DNA from: Spirochaetota bacterium | GTDB taxonomy: Bacteria; Spirochaetota; Spirochaetia; Treponematales; Treponemataceae | DNA: 6,659 bases | Assembly (NCBI GenBank): GCA_022704725.1 | Contig: JAKJFV010000091.1 | Location: 1-6,659, forward strand | Direction: 5' to 3' | Shown here: positions 1 through 5,083 of the stretch, piece after piece | How positions within the stretch are numbered: position 1 is the first letter of the stretch | Layout: each line of letters starts with the position of its first letter | Position numbers and translations under genes: made by a program | The notes under the pieces: generated by a model | What the model was told of the DNA's origin: nothing | Databases searched by the model: none | Seen by the model: only the letters and a program-made list of their open reading frames with translations

Positions 1-434
1 TCACAGAGATTGGAAAAAATGCTTTTGCAAATTGTTCGAATTTACGAGAAGTCATTATACCATCAACAGTAAAAAGAATCGGGGATGGAGCTTTTAGAGA
101 TTGTTTTGTTCTTGAATCAGTTGAAATCCCGGGTAGCGTTGAGATACTTCCTCCTAATCTCTTCGCTGCTTGTAAAAATCTTAAAACGGTCACTATTAAC
201 AATGGGGTACGGGAAATAGGGAAAGCTTTTACTGGTTGTACAAGTCTATCAACTTTATTGATTCCTAAGACTGTAACAAAAATTACTGAGTTTGCTTTTT
301 CGGGATGCAGTAACCTAAAAGTTATTACAATATTAAATGCAGATGTTTCAATTGGAAAACGCGCCTTTTACGGCTGTCCTCTGGAAACTAAAGAAACTCT
401 CATTCAGAAATACGGAGAAACGATTTTTAAGTAA
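1..434 (+). CDS. BspA-like leucine-rich-repeat protein, 3' end (5' truncated by window)
   Basis: The open frame begins with its first full codon at base 3 and ends at TAA 432-434, giving 143 residues. It holds about five repeats of roughly 21-23 residues with the BspA/TpLRR (LRR_5) pattern: Ile-Gly-x-x-Ala-Phe-x-x-Cys-x-x-Leu, then a beta strand ending Ile-Pro-x-x-Val. Visible units include IGKNAFANCSNL, IGDGAFRDCFVL, ITEFAFSGCSNL and IGKRAFYGCPLE. The last unit ends in Cys-Pro-Leu followed by a short charged tail, a natural C-terminus for this family. Such proteins are usually secreted or surface-exposed and bind host matrix or other bacteria; that role is family knowledge and nothing here tests it. 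The signal peptide and N-terminal repeats lie outside the window. The gene converges on the chemoreceptor remnant, and I see no convincing terminator right after its stop. Confidence 0.9.
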   Translation, partial: TEIGKNAFANCSNLREVIIPSTVKRIGDGAFRDCFVLESVEIPGSVEILPPNLFAACKNLKTVTINNGVREIGKAFTGCTSLSTLLIPKTVTKITEFAFSGCSNLKVITILNADVSIGKRAFYGCPLETKETLIQKYGETIFK

Positions 435-460
435 CAATTACAATATTTTAAGTGCCGCAT

Positions 461-480
461 GAGCTGTGAGCTGTGAGCTG
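461..480. repeat. Short tandem repeat, 7-bp unit GAGCTGT, about 2.9 copies
   Basis: Two perfect copies of GAGCTGT (461-467, 468-474) are followed by GAGCTG (475-480). The repeat is non-coding and lies 27 bp after the leucine-rich-repeat stop codon. A tract this short could vary in copy number, but no gene nearby would obviously be phase-switched by it. Confidence 0.8.
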
Positions 481-488
481 CTAGCCAG

Positions 489-544
489 CGCCGCAGCGAT
501 ACTTGCTGTTGTAACCCATACATTCCGGAGGAATGACAGCGGCG
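489..544. repeat. Nested inverted repeats (stem-loop element)
   Basis: CGCCGC (489-494) is matched by GCGGCG (539-544). Inside it, GCTGT (505-509) can pair with ACAGC (536-540), an alternative to the outermost pairing because bases 539-540 are shared. A perfect 6-bp hairpin CATTCC-GGA-GGAATG lies at 521-535. No T-run follows on either strand, so it does not look like an intrinsic terminator. The layered symmetry suggests a structured RNA or a small palindromic intergenic repeat. Confidence 0.55.
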
Positions 545-631
545 ATACTGATCCATGAGCCCAATATTTCTTGGGGGAGGGGTATTAGGGAAGGGGCAGC
601 TTCGCATCACCAAAGAAATTGCCCCATTCCG

Positions 632-1147
632 CTATACCTTAAACCGTCCAACCTCTCCCTTAAGAGAGTCGGTAATTTCTGAGAGTACCTGCATCTGGCG
701 GTTAATACTTGCCATATTTTCTGTTATTTCGTGTGTCCCGACAGCAATCTCATTCATGCCTGCAACAACTTCTCCCGAAATATCTGCTACGGTAGATACT
801 GACAAGCTCATAATATCGGACTCTTTTCTCATTTCACCGGAATTTTCTTTTACTTGTAATGAAACCTGGGTAAGCGATGTCATGGCCTCTAATATTTGTT
901 CTCCGCCTATGAATAATTCTTTAGTGTTTGAAAGAATTTCCTGCAGCGATTGAGCTGTTTCTTCAACTTCTATGTTTACCTGTTCTATTACCTGCATGCT
1001 TCTTTGACTTGATGAATCTGCTTCAGAAATTAACACAAGTATATTTTTAATATTGAGCCCAATGTCCTTTGCGTTTTTTGACGAAGTTTCTGCGAGTTTT
1101 CGAATTTCTCCTGCCACTACTGCAAAGCCTCTGCCCGATTCTCCTCC
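632..1147 (-). pseudogene. Methyl-accepting chemotaxis protein, C-terminal remnant (5' part missing)
   Basis: Read on the minus strand, the frame enters from an in-frame stop (1148-1150), goes straight into Glu-Ser-Gly-Arg-Gly-Phe-Ala-Val-Val-Ala-Gly-Glu-Ile-Arg-Lys-Leu-Ala-Glu, and ends at TAG 632-634 after about 171 codons. That opening motif is the conserved hairpin tip of the chemoreceptor signalling domain, where CheA and CheW dock. What follows is the descending helix of the antiparallel coiled coil, rich in Ser/Thr/Glu/Gln heptads, ending in Gly-Arg-Phe-Lys-Val. The sensor domain, membrane segments, HAMP domain and ascending helix are absent, and I find no continuation in other frames upstream. 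No plausible start codon with a ribosome-binding site precedes it; the GTG at 1117-1115 lies inside the conserved motif. I infer a decayed or rearranged gene that gives no working receptor. A sequencing or assembly error is a less likely alternative. Confidence 0.85.
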
Positions 1148-1265
1148 TCACAAGCAAAAAAAAATTGTTTTACTTAGATGTCTTTCGTAAAAAAGCCCCC
1201 TTTTCTCATAAAATATTCAACTTTTTCATACAGCCGTTAACAGATGGTTAAAAAGACGTAAAATG

Positions 1266-1306
1266 TCATACAAAATTAATAAGATACTTCATGTACTTCT
1301 CCTCCT
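1266..1306 (-). other. Orphan ribosome-binding site with an 8-codon minus-strand frame
   Basis: On the minus strand AGGAGGAG (1306-1299) lies 6 bases before ATG (1292-1290). The frame reads eight residues (Met-Lys-Tyr-Leu-Ile-Asn-Phe-Val) and stops at TGA (1268-1266). It points toward the chemoreceptor remnant and could be the leftover start of that gene, or chance. It is not in frame with the remnant. Confidence 0.3.
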
Positions 1307-1333
1307 ATTGACCGTACACTGACATCGAATCAT

Positions 1334-1346
1334 ACGGCGTTGCCGT
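1334..1346. promoter_or_regulatory. Possible operator: inverted repeat ACGGC-GTT-GCCGT
   Basis: This perfect 5-bp inverted repeat with a 3-bp centre covers the whole predicted -35 element of the importer promoter, extending past it on both sides. A protein bound here would block RNA polymerase, so it is a candidate repressor site. No T-run follows, which argues against a terminator. The regulator is unknown; the WYL protein at the other end of the operon is one candidate. Confidence 0.35.
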
Positions 1347-1369
1347 TAAAAAAAGATTGGAACTATAGT
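1340..1369 (+). promoter_or_regulatory. Predicted sigma-70 promoter of the importer operon
   Basis: A -35-like TTGCCG (1340-1345, 4/6 match) and a -10-like TATAGT (1364-1369, 5/6 match) are separated by 18 bp. This would start transcription near 1376, about 35 bases before the ATG of the binding-protein gene. A second candidate -35, TTGACC (1308-1313), has only a poor -10 at the right distance and was ranked lower. Confidence 0.5.
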
Positions 1370-1397
1370 AAAAAGTTTTAATCGTGTTTTCATCCTT

Positions 1398-1404
1398 AAG
1401 GAGG
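1398..1404 (+). promoter_or_regulatory. Ribosome-binding site AAGGAGG of the binding-protein gene
   Basis: This near-perfect Shine-Dalgarno sequence lies 5 bases before ATG 1410 and fixes that start. It overlaps a 10-bp perfect palindrome TCCTTAAGGA (1393-1402), which has no loop and is therefore unlikely to fold as a strong hairpin by itself. Confidence 0.85.
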
Positions 1405-1409
1405 ATATT

Positions 1410-2378
1410 ATGGGAAAGAAAATTCTTAGCATTTTGGCAGTACTGGTTGTACTAGCACCTTGTGTACTTTTCGCAGGCGGACAAAAAGATTCCGGATTAA
1501 TTAAAGTTGGTATTATTAATAACCCGCCGGCAGAATCCGGTTACCGTGCAGCTAACGTTGCAGACTTCGAAAAAGTGTTCACAAAAGAAAACGGTTATGC
1601 TGTTTCTACTTTCTACAGTTTGAAAAATGATGAACAGCTTAATGCTGCAAGTCAGTTTATTACTAACAAAGTAGACTACATTCTGTTATCAGCTGCTGCC
1701 ACAGACGGATGGGATTCGGTTCTCTCAAGTGCAAAAGAAGCAGGTATTAAGGTTTTCCTTTTTGACCGTATGCTGAATGCTAAGCAGGATTTATATGAAG
1801 CTGCTGTTGTTTCCGACATGGCTAATCAGGGAAACACTGCTGTTGCATGGCTCAAGGCTCAGAAACTTAGTGAATACAATGTTATTCATATTCAAGGCGC
1901 TATGGGAAGCGATGCACAGATCGGACGTACTGCAGCTCTCGACAAAGAATTTGCTTCCGGTGCAATGAACAAAGTTGTACAGCAGACAGCTACATGGGAT
2001 GAAGCAGAAGCAAAGAAAATTGTTGAATCTGTTATCAATTCTAAAGAAAAATTCAATGTTATATACGCTGAAAATGACGGTATGGCAAAGGGCGCTGTTG
2101 CAGCACTCGATGCAGCCGGTATTACTCACGGTGTTGGTAAAGATGTAATTGTTATGGGTTTTGACTGCAATAAATGGGCTTTAAGAGAACTTCTTGCAGG
2201 CAACTGGAACTATAACGGTCAGTGCAGCCCCTTCCAGGCTTCTGTTATCGACGGCATGATCAAGACACTTGAATCGGGCGGAAAACTTTCATCAAAGAAA
2301 GTTATTTCTGAAGAAAAAGGTTTTGATGCAAGAACTATTACACAAAAAGACATTGATACATACGGGCTTGGAAACTAA
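1410..2378 (+). CDS. ytfQ: YtfQ-like periplasmic sugar-binding protein of a CUT2 ABC importer
   Basis: This 322-residue protein captures the sugar outside the inner membrane and delivers it to the permease pair encoded downstream. Residues 1-22 form a signal peptide: Lys3-Lys4, a hydrophobic core, then Leu-Phe-Ala, with cleavage likely before Gly23-Gly24-Gln25. Cys18 follows Leu-Ala-Pro, a poor lipobox, though spirochaetal lipoboxes are loose. The rest is a type I periplasmic-binding fold (Peripla_BP_4). Stretches resembling E. coli YtfQ include Glu-Ser-Gly-Tyr-Arg-Ala-Ala (42-48), Thr-Asp-Gly-Trp-Asp-Ser-Val-Leu (98-105), Val-Phe-Leu-Phe-Asp-Arg (115-120), Gln-Gly-Ala-Met-Gly-Ser (162-167) and Tyr-Ala-Glu-Asn-Asp (219-223). 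E. coli YtfQ binds galactofuranose, so a hexofuranose is the best substrate guess, though other pentoses or hexoses are possible. The gene is first in the operon, with its own promoter and an excellent ribosome-binding site. Length is normal for the family. Confidence 0.88.
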   Translation: MGKKILSILAVLVVLAPCVLFAGGQKDSGLIKVGIINNPPAESGYRAANVADFEKVFTKENGYAVSTFYSLKNDEQLNAASQFITNKVDYILLSAAATDGWDSVLSSAKEAGIKVFLFDRMLNAKQDLYEAAVVSDMANQGNTAVAWLKAQKLSEYNVIHIQGAMGSDAQIGRTAALDKEFASGAMNKVVQQTATWDEAEAKKIVESVINSKEKFNVIYAENDGMAKGAVAALDAAGITHGVGKDVIVMGFDCNKWALRELLAGNWNYNGQCSPFQASVIDGMIKTLESGGKLSSKKVISEEKGFDARTITQKDIDTYGLGN

Positions 2379-2389
2379 TTCTTCCATCT

Positions 2390-2409
2390 ATCTCATATGC
2401 TTATGAGAT
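2390..2409 (+). promoter_or_regulatory. Hairpin directly after the binding-protein gene
   Basis: ATCTCATA (2390-2397) and TATGAGAT (2402-2409) form a perfect 8-bp stem with a 4-base loop, starting 11 bases after the stop codon. No T-run follows, so it is more likely a 3' mRNA-protecting structure than a terminator. Such hairpins behind binding-protein genes are a known way to keep that part of an importer mRNA abundant. Stem length is seen directly; function is inferred. Confidence 0.6.
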
Positions 2410-2417
2410 TAGTCTAG

Positions 2418-2426
2418 TGTTATAAT
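2418..2426 (+). promoter_or_regulatory. Internal promoter: extended -10 TGTTATAAT
   Basis: A consensus -10 TATAAT (2421-2426) is preceded by TG at the extended -10 position (2418-2419). The -35 position (about 2398-2403) is poor, which an extended -10 can compensate. Transcription would start near 2433, about 75 bases before the ATPase gene, so the last three importer genes could be transcribed without the binding-protein gene. Confidence 0.5.
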
Positions 2427-2427
2427 G

Positions 2428-2470
2428 GCGCGGAGTATACGGGAATATCCGGCATGCTTCGCGCATTTTT
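2428..2470 (+). terminator. Rho-independent terminator or attenuator inside the operon
   Basis: GCGCGGAG (2428-2435) pairs with CTTCGCGC (2457-2464) with one G-U pair. The stem can extend by three pairs to 2438/2454, and an inner stem CGGG/TCCG (2440-2443, 2448-2451) is also possible. A run of five T follows at 2466-2470, the layout of an intrinsic terminator. It would stop part of the transcripts coming from the binding-protein promoter. RNAs started at the internal promoter would begin within the left arm and largely escape it. Confidence 0.6.
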
Positions 2471-2490
2471 ATACTTTCCAAAGTTGAAAG

Positions 2491-2497
2491 AAGGTGG
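2491..2497 (+). promoter_or_regulatory. Ribosome-binding site AAGGTGG deciding the ATPase start
   Basis: This sequence has one mismatch to AAGGAGG and lies 10 bases before ATG 2508. An in-frame ATG further upstream at 2454 lies inside the terminator hairpin, has no ribosome-binding site, and would add 18 residues not expected in the family, so 2508 is preferred. Confidence 0.7.
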
Positions 2498-2507
2498 TTT
2501 ATTACCA

Positions 2508-4028
2508 ATGAATAAAGATATAGTTTTATCTATGCGCGGAATTAGTAAAACATTTCCGGGTGTTAAGGCTTTGCAGAATGTAGATTTTACTCTTTGCAAA
2601 GGCGAAATACACGCTCTGATGGGAGAAAATGGAGCAGGAAAATCAACCCTTGTTAAGGTTCTCACCGGTGTGTATCAAAAAGATTCAGGGCAAATTACTA
2701 TAGACGGGATTGATAAAGAAGTTACGATAAAATCACCTCAAGACGCTCAGAATTTAGGCATAAGCACAGTGTATCAGGAAATTACCTTGTGTCCTAATCT
2801 CACTGTTGCAGAAAACATGTTTATTGGACGCGGAAAATATACTTTTATTAATTGGCGTTCTCAGGAAAAACGGGCGGATGAACTTCTTAAAAAACTGAAA
2901 ATTCCGACAACCGCAAACCGTCAGCTGGGTACTTGTTCTCTGGCTGTACAGCAGATGGTTGCCATTGCACGGGCTGTCGATATGGATTGTAAAGTTCTTA
3001 TTCTTGATGAGCCTACTTCTTCTTTAGATGAGAATGAAGTTTCACTATTATTTACGTTAATGAGGGATTTAAAAAAACGCGGTGTAAGCATTATTTTTAT
3101 TACACACTTTCTTGAACAGGTATATGAAGTTTGCGACAGAATCACTGTTTTACGAAACGGCGAGCTTGTCGGCGAATATGAAATAAAAGATCTGCCCCGT
3201 GTTCAGCTTATTTCGAAAATGATCGGAAAGAAGTTTGAAGGAATATCAGAATTACAAAAACAAAAACATACCGGTACCGCCGATGAGGCCTCGTGTGTCT
3301 ATGAGGCCTCGGGTTTAGCTAGTGCAGAGGGTACTAAGCCTTTTAATTTTGAAATTCGAAAGGGTGAAATAAACGGTTTTACCGGACTTTTGGGTTCCGG
3401 AAGAAGTGAATGTGTCCGCGCCATATTCGGAGCAGACCGTATAACAGGCGGCCGGATTAAAGTTAACGGCAAACAGGTAAAAATTACTAAACCAAGAGAT
3501 GCTATGGAGAACGGTATAGGATATCTTCCGGAGGACCGTAAACTTGACGGTATTGTCGCGGATTTATCGGTCCGTGAAAACATAATCTTGGCACTGCAGG
3601 TTATGAGAGGTTTTTTCAAGCCGTTTTCGAAGGCTGAGGCTGAAGAGTTTGCAGATAAATATATAAAATTGCTGGGTATTAAAACAGCGTCGCGCGATAC
3701 GCCGATTAAGTCTTTGTCGGGGGGTAATCAGCAAAAAGCAATACTAGCACGCTGGCTGCTAACAAACCCGCAGTATTTAATTCTTGACGAACCGACGCGG
3801 GGAATCGATGTCGGGACAAAATTTGAAATTCAAAAACTTGTTTTAAAACTTGCAGAAGCCGGTGTGAGCGTTACTTTTATATCATCAGAAATAGATGAAA
3901 TGCTTAATACCTGCTCAAGACTTATTGTTATGCGCGACCGTAAAATAGTAGGAGAGATGAAGGGAGAGGAAATGACACAGTCTAATATCATGCATACAAT
4001 TGCGGGGGAGGCTGCTCAAAATGGCTAA
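2508..4028 (+). CDS. ytfR: YtfR-like sugar ABC importer ATPase (two fused nucleotide-binding domains)
   Basis: This 506-residue cytoplasmic ATPase powers sugar import, close to the roughly 500 residues of E. coli YtfR. Domain 1 has Walker A Gly-Glu-Asn-Gly-Ala-Gly-Lys-Ser-Thr (39-47), Q-loop Gln90, a degenerate signature Leu-Ala-Val-Gln-Gln-Met (145-150), Walker B Leu-Ile-Leu-Asp-Glu-Pro-Thr (164-170) and switch His200. Domain 2 has a degenerate Walker A, Gly-Ser-Gly-Arg-Ser with no lysine (296-300), a full signature Leu-Ser-Gly-Gly-Asn-Gln-Gln-Lys (403-410), Walker B Leu-Ile-Leu-Asp-Glu-Pro-Thr (424-430) and Ser460 in place of the switch histidine. So one composite ATP site looks competent and the other degenerate, as is usual in CUT2 sugar importers. 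Many segments, such as Pro-Glu-Asp-Arg-Lys-x-Asp-Gly-Ile (341-349), match YtfR more closely than RbsA or MglA as I recall them. The 3' end overlaps the next gene by 8 bp, which suggests translational coupling. Confidence 0.92.
   Translation: MNKDIVLSMRGISKTFPGVKALQNVDFTLCKGEIHALMGENGAGKSTLVKVLTGVYQKDSGQITIDGIDKEVTIKSPQDAQNLGISTVYQEITLCPNLTVAENMFIGRGKYTFINWRSQEKRADELLKKLKIPTTANRQLGTCSLAVQQMVAIARAVDMDCKVLILDEPTSSLDENEVSLLFTLMRDLKKRGVSIIFITHFLEQVYEVCDRITVLRNGELVGEYEIKDLPRVQLISKMIGKKFEGISELQKQKHTGTADEASCVYEASGLASAEGTKPFNFEIRKGEINGFTGLLGSGRSECVRAIFGADRITGGRIKVNGKQVKITKPRDAMENGIGYLPEDRKLDGIVADLSVRENIILALQVMRGFFKPFSKAEAEEFADKYIKLLGIKTASRDTPIKSLSGGNQQKAILARWLLTNPQYLILDEPTRGIDVGTKFEIQKLVLKLAEAGVSVTFISSEIDEMLNTCSRLIVMRDRKIVGEMKGEEMTQSNIMHTIAGEAAQNG
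4004..4010 (+). promoter_or_regulatory. Ribosome-binding site GGGGAGG within the ATPase gene, deciding the first permease start
   Basis: This purine-rich site lies 10 bases before ATG 4021. It sits inside the last codons of the ATPase gene, consistent with coupled translation. An in-frame TTG at 4000 would place this site inside the coding region and leave the gene without one, so 4021 is preferred. Confidence 0.7.
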
Positions 4029-5082
4029 TACACTAAAAAAAGTATCAAGTTCACAGTTGGTTATACCCTTATTCGCACTATTTCTCGTCATTGTATTTAA
4101 TCTAATACGCGATGTTGGTTTTTTTTCTATTAGCGTAATTCAAAACAATTACGGGAACTGGGTATTATCCGGAAATGTTATAAGTATTCTTCACGGTGCA
4201 TCGGAACTTGCAGTTCTTGCAATAGCTATGACGCTAGTAACCTCTGCAACGAAGGGACAGGATATAAGTGTCGGCGCCCTTGCAGCAATTGCAGGAAGCG
4301 TATTCGTCCGTATATTGCGCGGAAACGAAATTACCATGCAGCTGATTCTTTTCGGATTTTTAGCAGCTTGTGTTGTTGCCGTTATTTTTGCGCTTTTTAC
4401 CGGAATGCTTGTATCGTTCTTTAATATTCAGCCGATGATAGCTTCTTTAATACTCTTTACAGCCGGACGGCCGATTGCCTATTGGATAAACGGCGGTGCA
4501 ACTCCTACGGTTGAAAGTCCGTTATTAAACAATATTGGAAGCTTTATTCCCGGCATTCCCATACCAAGTCCGATTCTTATAGTAATTGCATTTGGAATAC
4601 TGGTAGCCTTAATTTTACGTTTTACCAATCTTGGACTTTATACACAATCTGTTGGAATAAACGAAAGCGCTGCCCGGTTGAATGGAATTAATGCTGTCTT
4701 TATTAAACTTCTTGCGTTTGTGATTCTCGGTATTTGTGCAGCAATTGCAGGCAGCATTAATGTATGCCGAATTGGATTAATAAACCATGAAACCATACTT
4801 ATTGATATTGAAATGGATGCCATTCTAGCAGTAGCTATAGGCGGAAATTCACTAAGCGGCGGAAAATTTAAACTCGCGGGTTCTGTCATAGGTGCGTACA
4901 TTATTCAGGCCTTAACTATTACCCTGTATGCAATGAAGGTTTCTTCAACAGCGGTAAAAGCATACAAGGCAATCGTTATTATAGCAATTGTTGTGCTGGG
5001 ATCTCCGGTTGTACAAAAATACTTTTTGCAGCTGAAAAATAAAATCCTTAGAAAAGCAACAACAATAACGGAGACAAACTGA
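4021..5082 (+). CDS. ytfT: YtfT-like sugar ABC importer permease
   Basis: This 353-residue inner-membrane protein (BPD_transp_2 family) forms one half of the sugar channel. Many hydrophobic segments are visible, beginning at about residues 12-28, with others near 62-76, 108-133, 140-155, 184-200, 228-244 and 316-330. Family motifs include Gly-Gln-Asp-Ile-Ser-Val-Gly-Ala (79-86), the cytoplasmic coupling-loop segment Val-Gly-Ile-Asn-Glu-Ser-Ala-Ala-Arg-Leu-Asn-Gly-Ile (211-223), and Met-Asp-Ala-Ile-Leu-Ala-Val-Ala-Ile-Gly-Gly (265-275) followed by Ser-Leu-Ser-Gly-Gly. It matches remembered E. coli YtfT along most of its length, including Ala-Ile-x-Met-Thr-Leu-Val near residue 70. One small family difference is Lys-Gly-Gln-Asp where E. 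coli has Gly-Gly-Ile-Asp. It should pair with the second permease encoded next door. It ends 1 bp before that gene. Confidence 0.9.
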   Translation: MANTLKKVSSSQLVIPLFALFLVIVFNLIRDVGFFSISVIQNNYGNWVLSGNVISILHGASELAVLAIAMTLVTSATKGQDISVGALAAIAGSVFVRILRGNEITMQLILFGFLAACVVAVIFALFTGMLVSFFNIQPMIASLILFTAGRPIAYWINGGATPTVESPLLNNIGSFIPGIPIPSPILIVIAFGILVALILRFTNLGLYTQSVGINESAARLNGINAVFIKLLAFVILGICAAIAGSINVCRIGLINHETILIDIEMDAILAVAIGGNSLSGGKFKLAGSVIGAYIIQALTITLYAMKVSSTAVKAYKAIVIIAIVVLGSPVVQKYFLQLKNKILRKATTITETN

Positions 5083-5083
5083 T

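Larger units (their letters stand above)
435..631. other. Gene-free structured spacer between convergent genes
   Basis: This 197-bp gap separates two convergent coding regions and I find no credible gene in it. It is noticeably GC-richer than the flanks and full of small symmetries: a 7-bp tandem repeat (461-480), nested inverted repeats (489-544), and a 5-bp inverted repeat CCCAA/TTGGG at 560-564 and 571-575. A minus-strand open frame crosses it, but it has no clear ribosome-binding site and runs into the leucine-rich-repeat gene, so I do not call it. The spacer could be a dispersed intergenic repeat of the genome or a leftover of the rearrangement that broke the neighbouring chemoreceptor gene. 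Confidence 0.55.
1148..1409. other. Upstream control region of the sugar importer operon
   Basis: This 262-bp AT-rich region lies between the chemoreceptor remnant and the first importer gene, and I see no gene in it. It contains an inverted repeat TTAAC-N5-GTTAA (1237-1251), three copies of TCATAC (1226-1231, 1266-1271, 1330-1335), and two copies of GCCGTTAA (1233-1240, 1342-1349), each lying shortly after a TCATAC. The promoter and a possible operator are annotated separately. On the minus strand, 1266-1306 carries an unexpectedly good ribosome-binding site and a very short frame. Confidence 0.6.

Noticed and set aside
404..613. Minus-strand open frame of 69 codons across the spacer
   Set aside because: It overlaps the end of the leucine-rich-repeat gene, has no recognisable domain and no clear ribosome-binding site, and looks like a by-product of the repeat-rich spacer.
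1190..1205. AAAAG-CCCC-CTTTT as a possible terminator
   Set aside because: The stem is only five mostly A-T pairs, with no T-run beyond the arm itself, which is too weak to support.
1069..1251. Plus-strand open frame of 60 codons opposite the chemoreceptor remnant
   Set aside because: It is antisense to a conserved coding sequence, has no ribosome-binding site, and its translation is compositionally random.
1308..1336. Alternative promoter TTGACC with a -10 near 1331-1336
   Set aside because: The -10 candidate CATACG matches only three of six consensus bases. TTGCCG-N18-TATAGT is better and closer to the gene.
2454..2507. Upstream in-frame ATG that would lengthen the ATPase by 18 residues
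   Set aside because: It lies in the stem of the intergenic terminator, has no ribosome-binding site, and the added residues are not family-like. ATG 2508 has a suitable site 10 bases upstream.
4000..4020. Upstream TTG start for the first permease
   Set aside because: The ribosome-binding site GGGGAGG at 4004-4010 would fall inside the coding sequence. ATG 4021 gives normal spacing and a family-like N-terminus.
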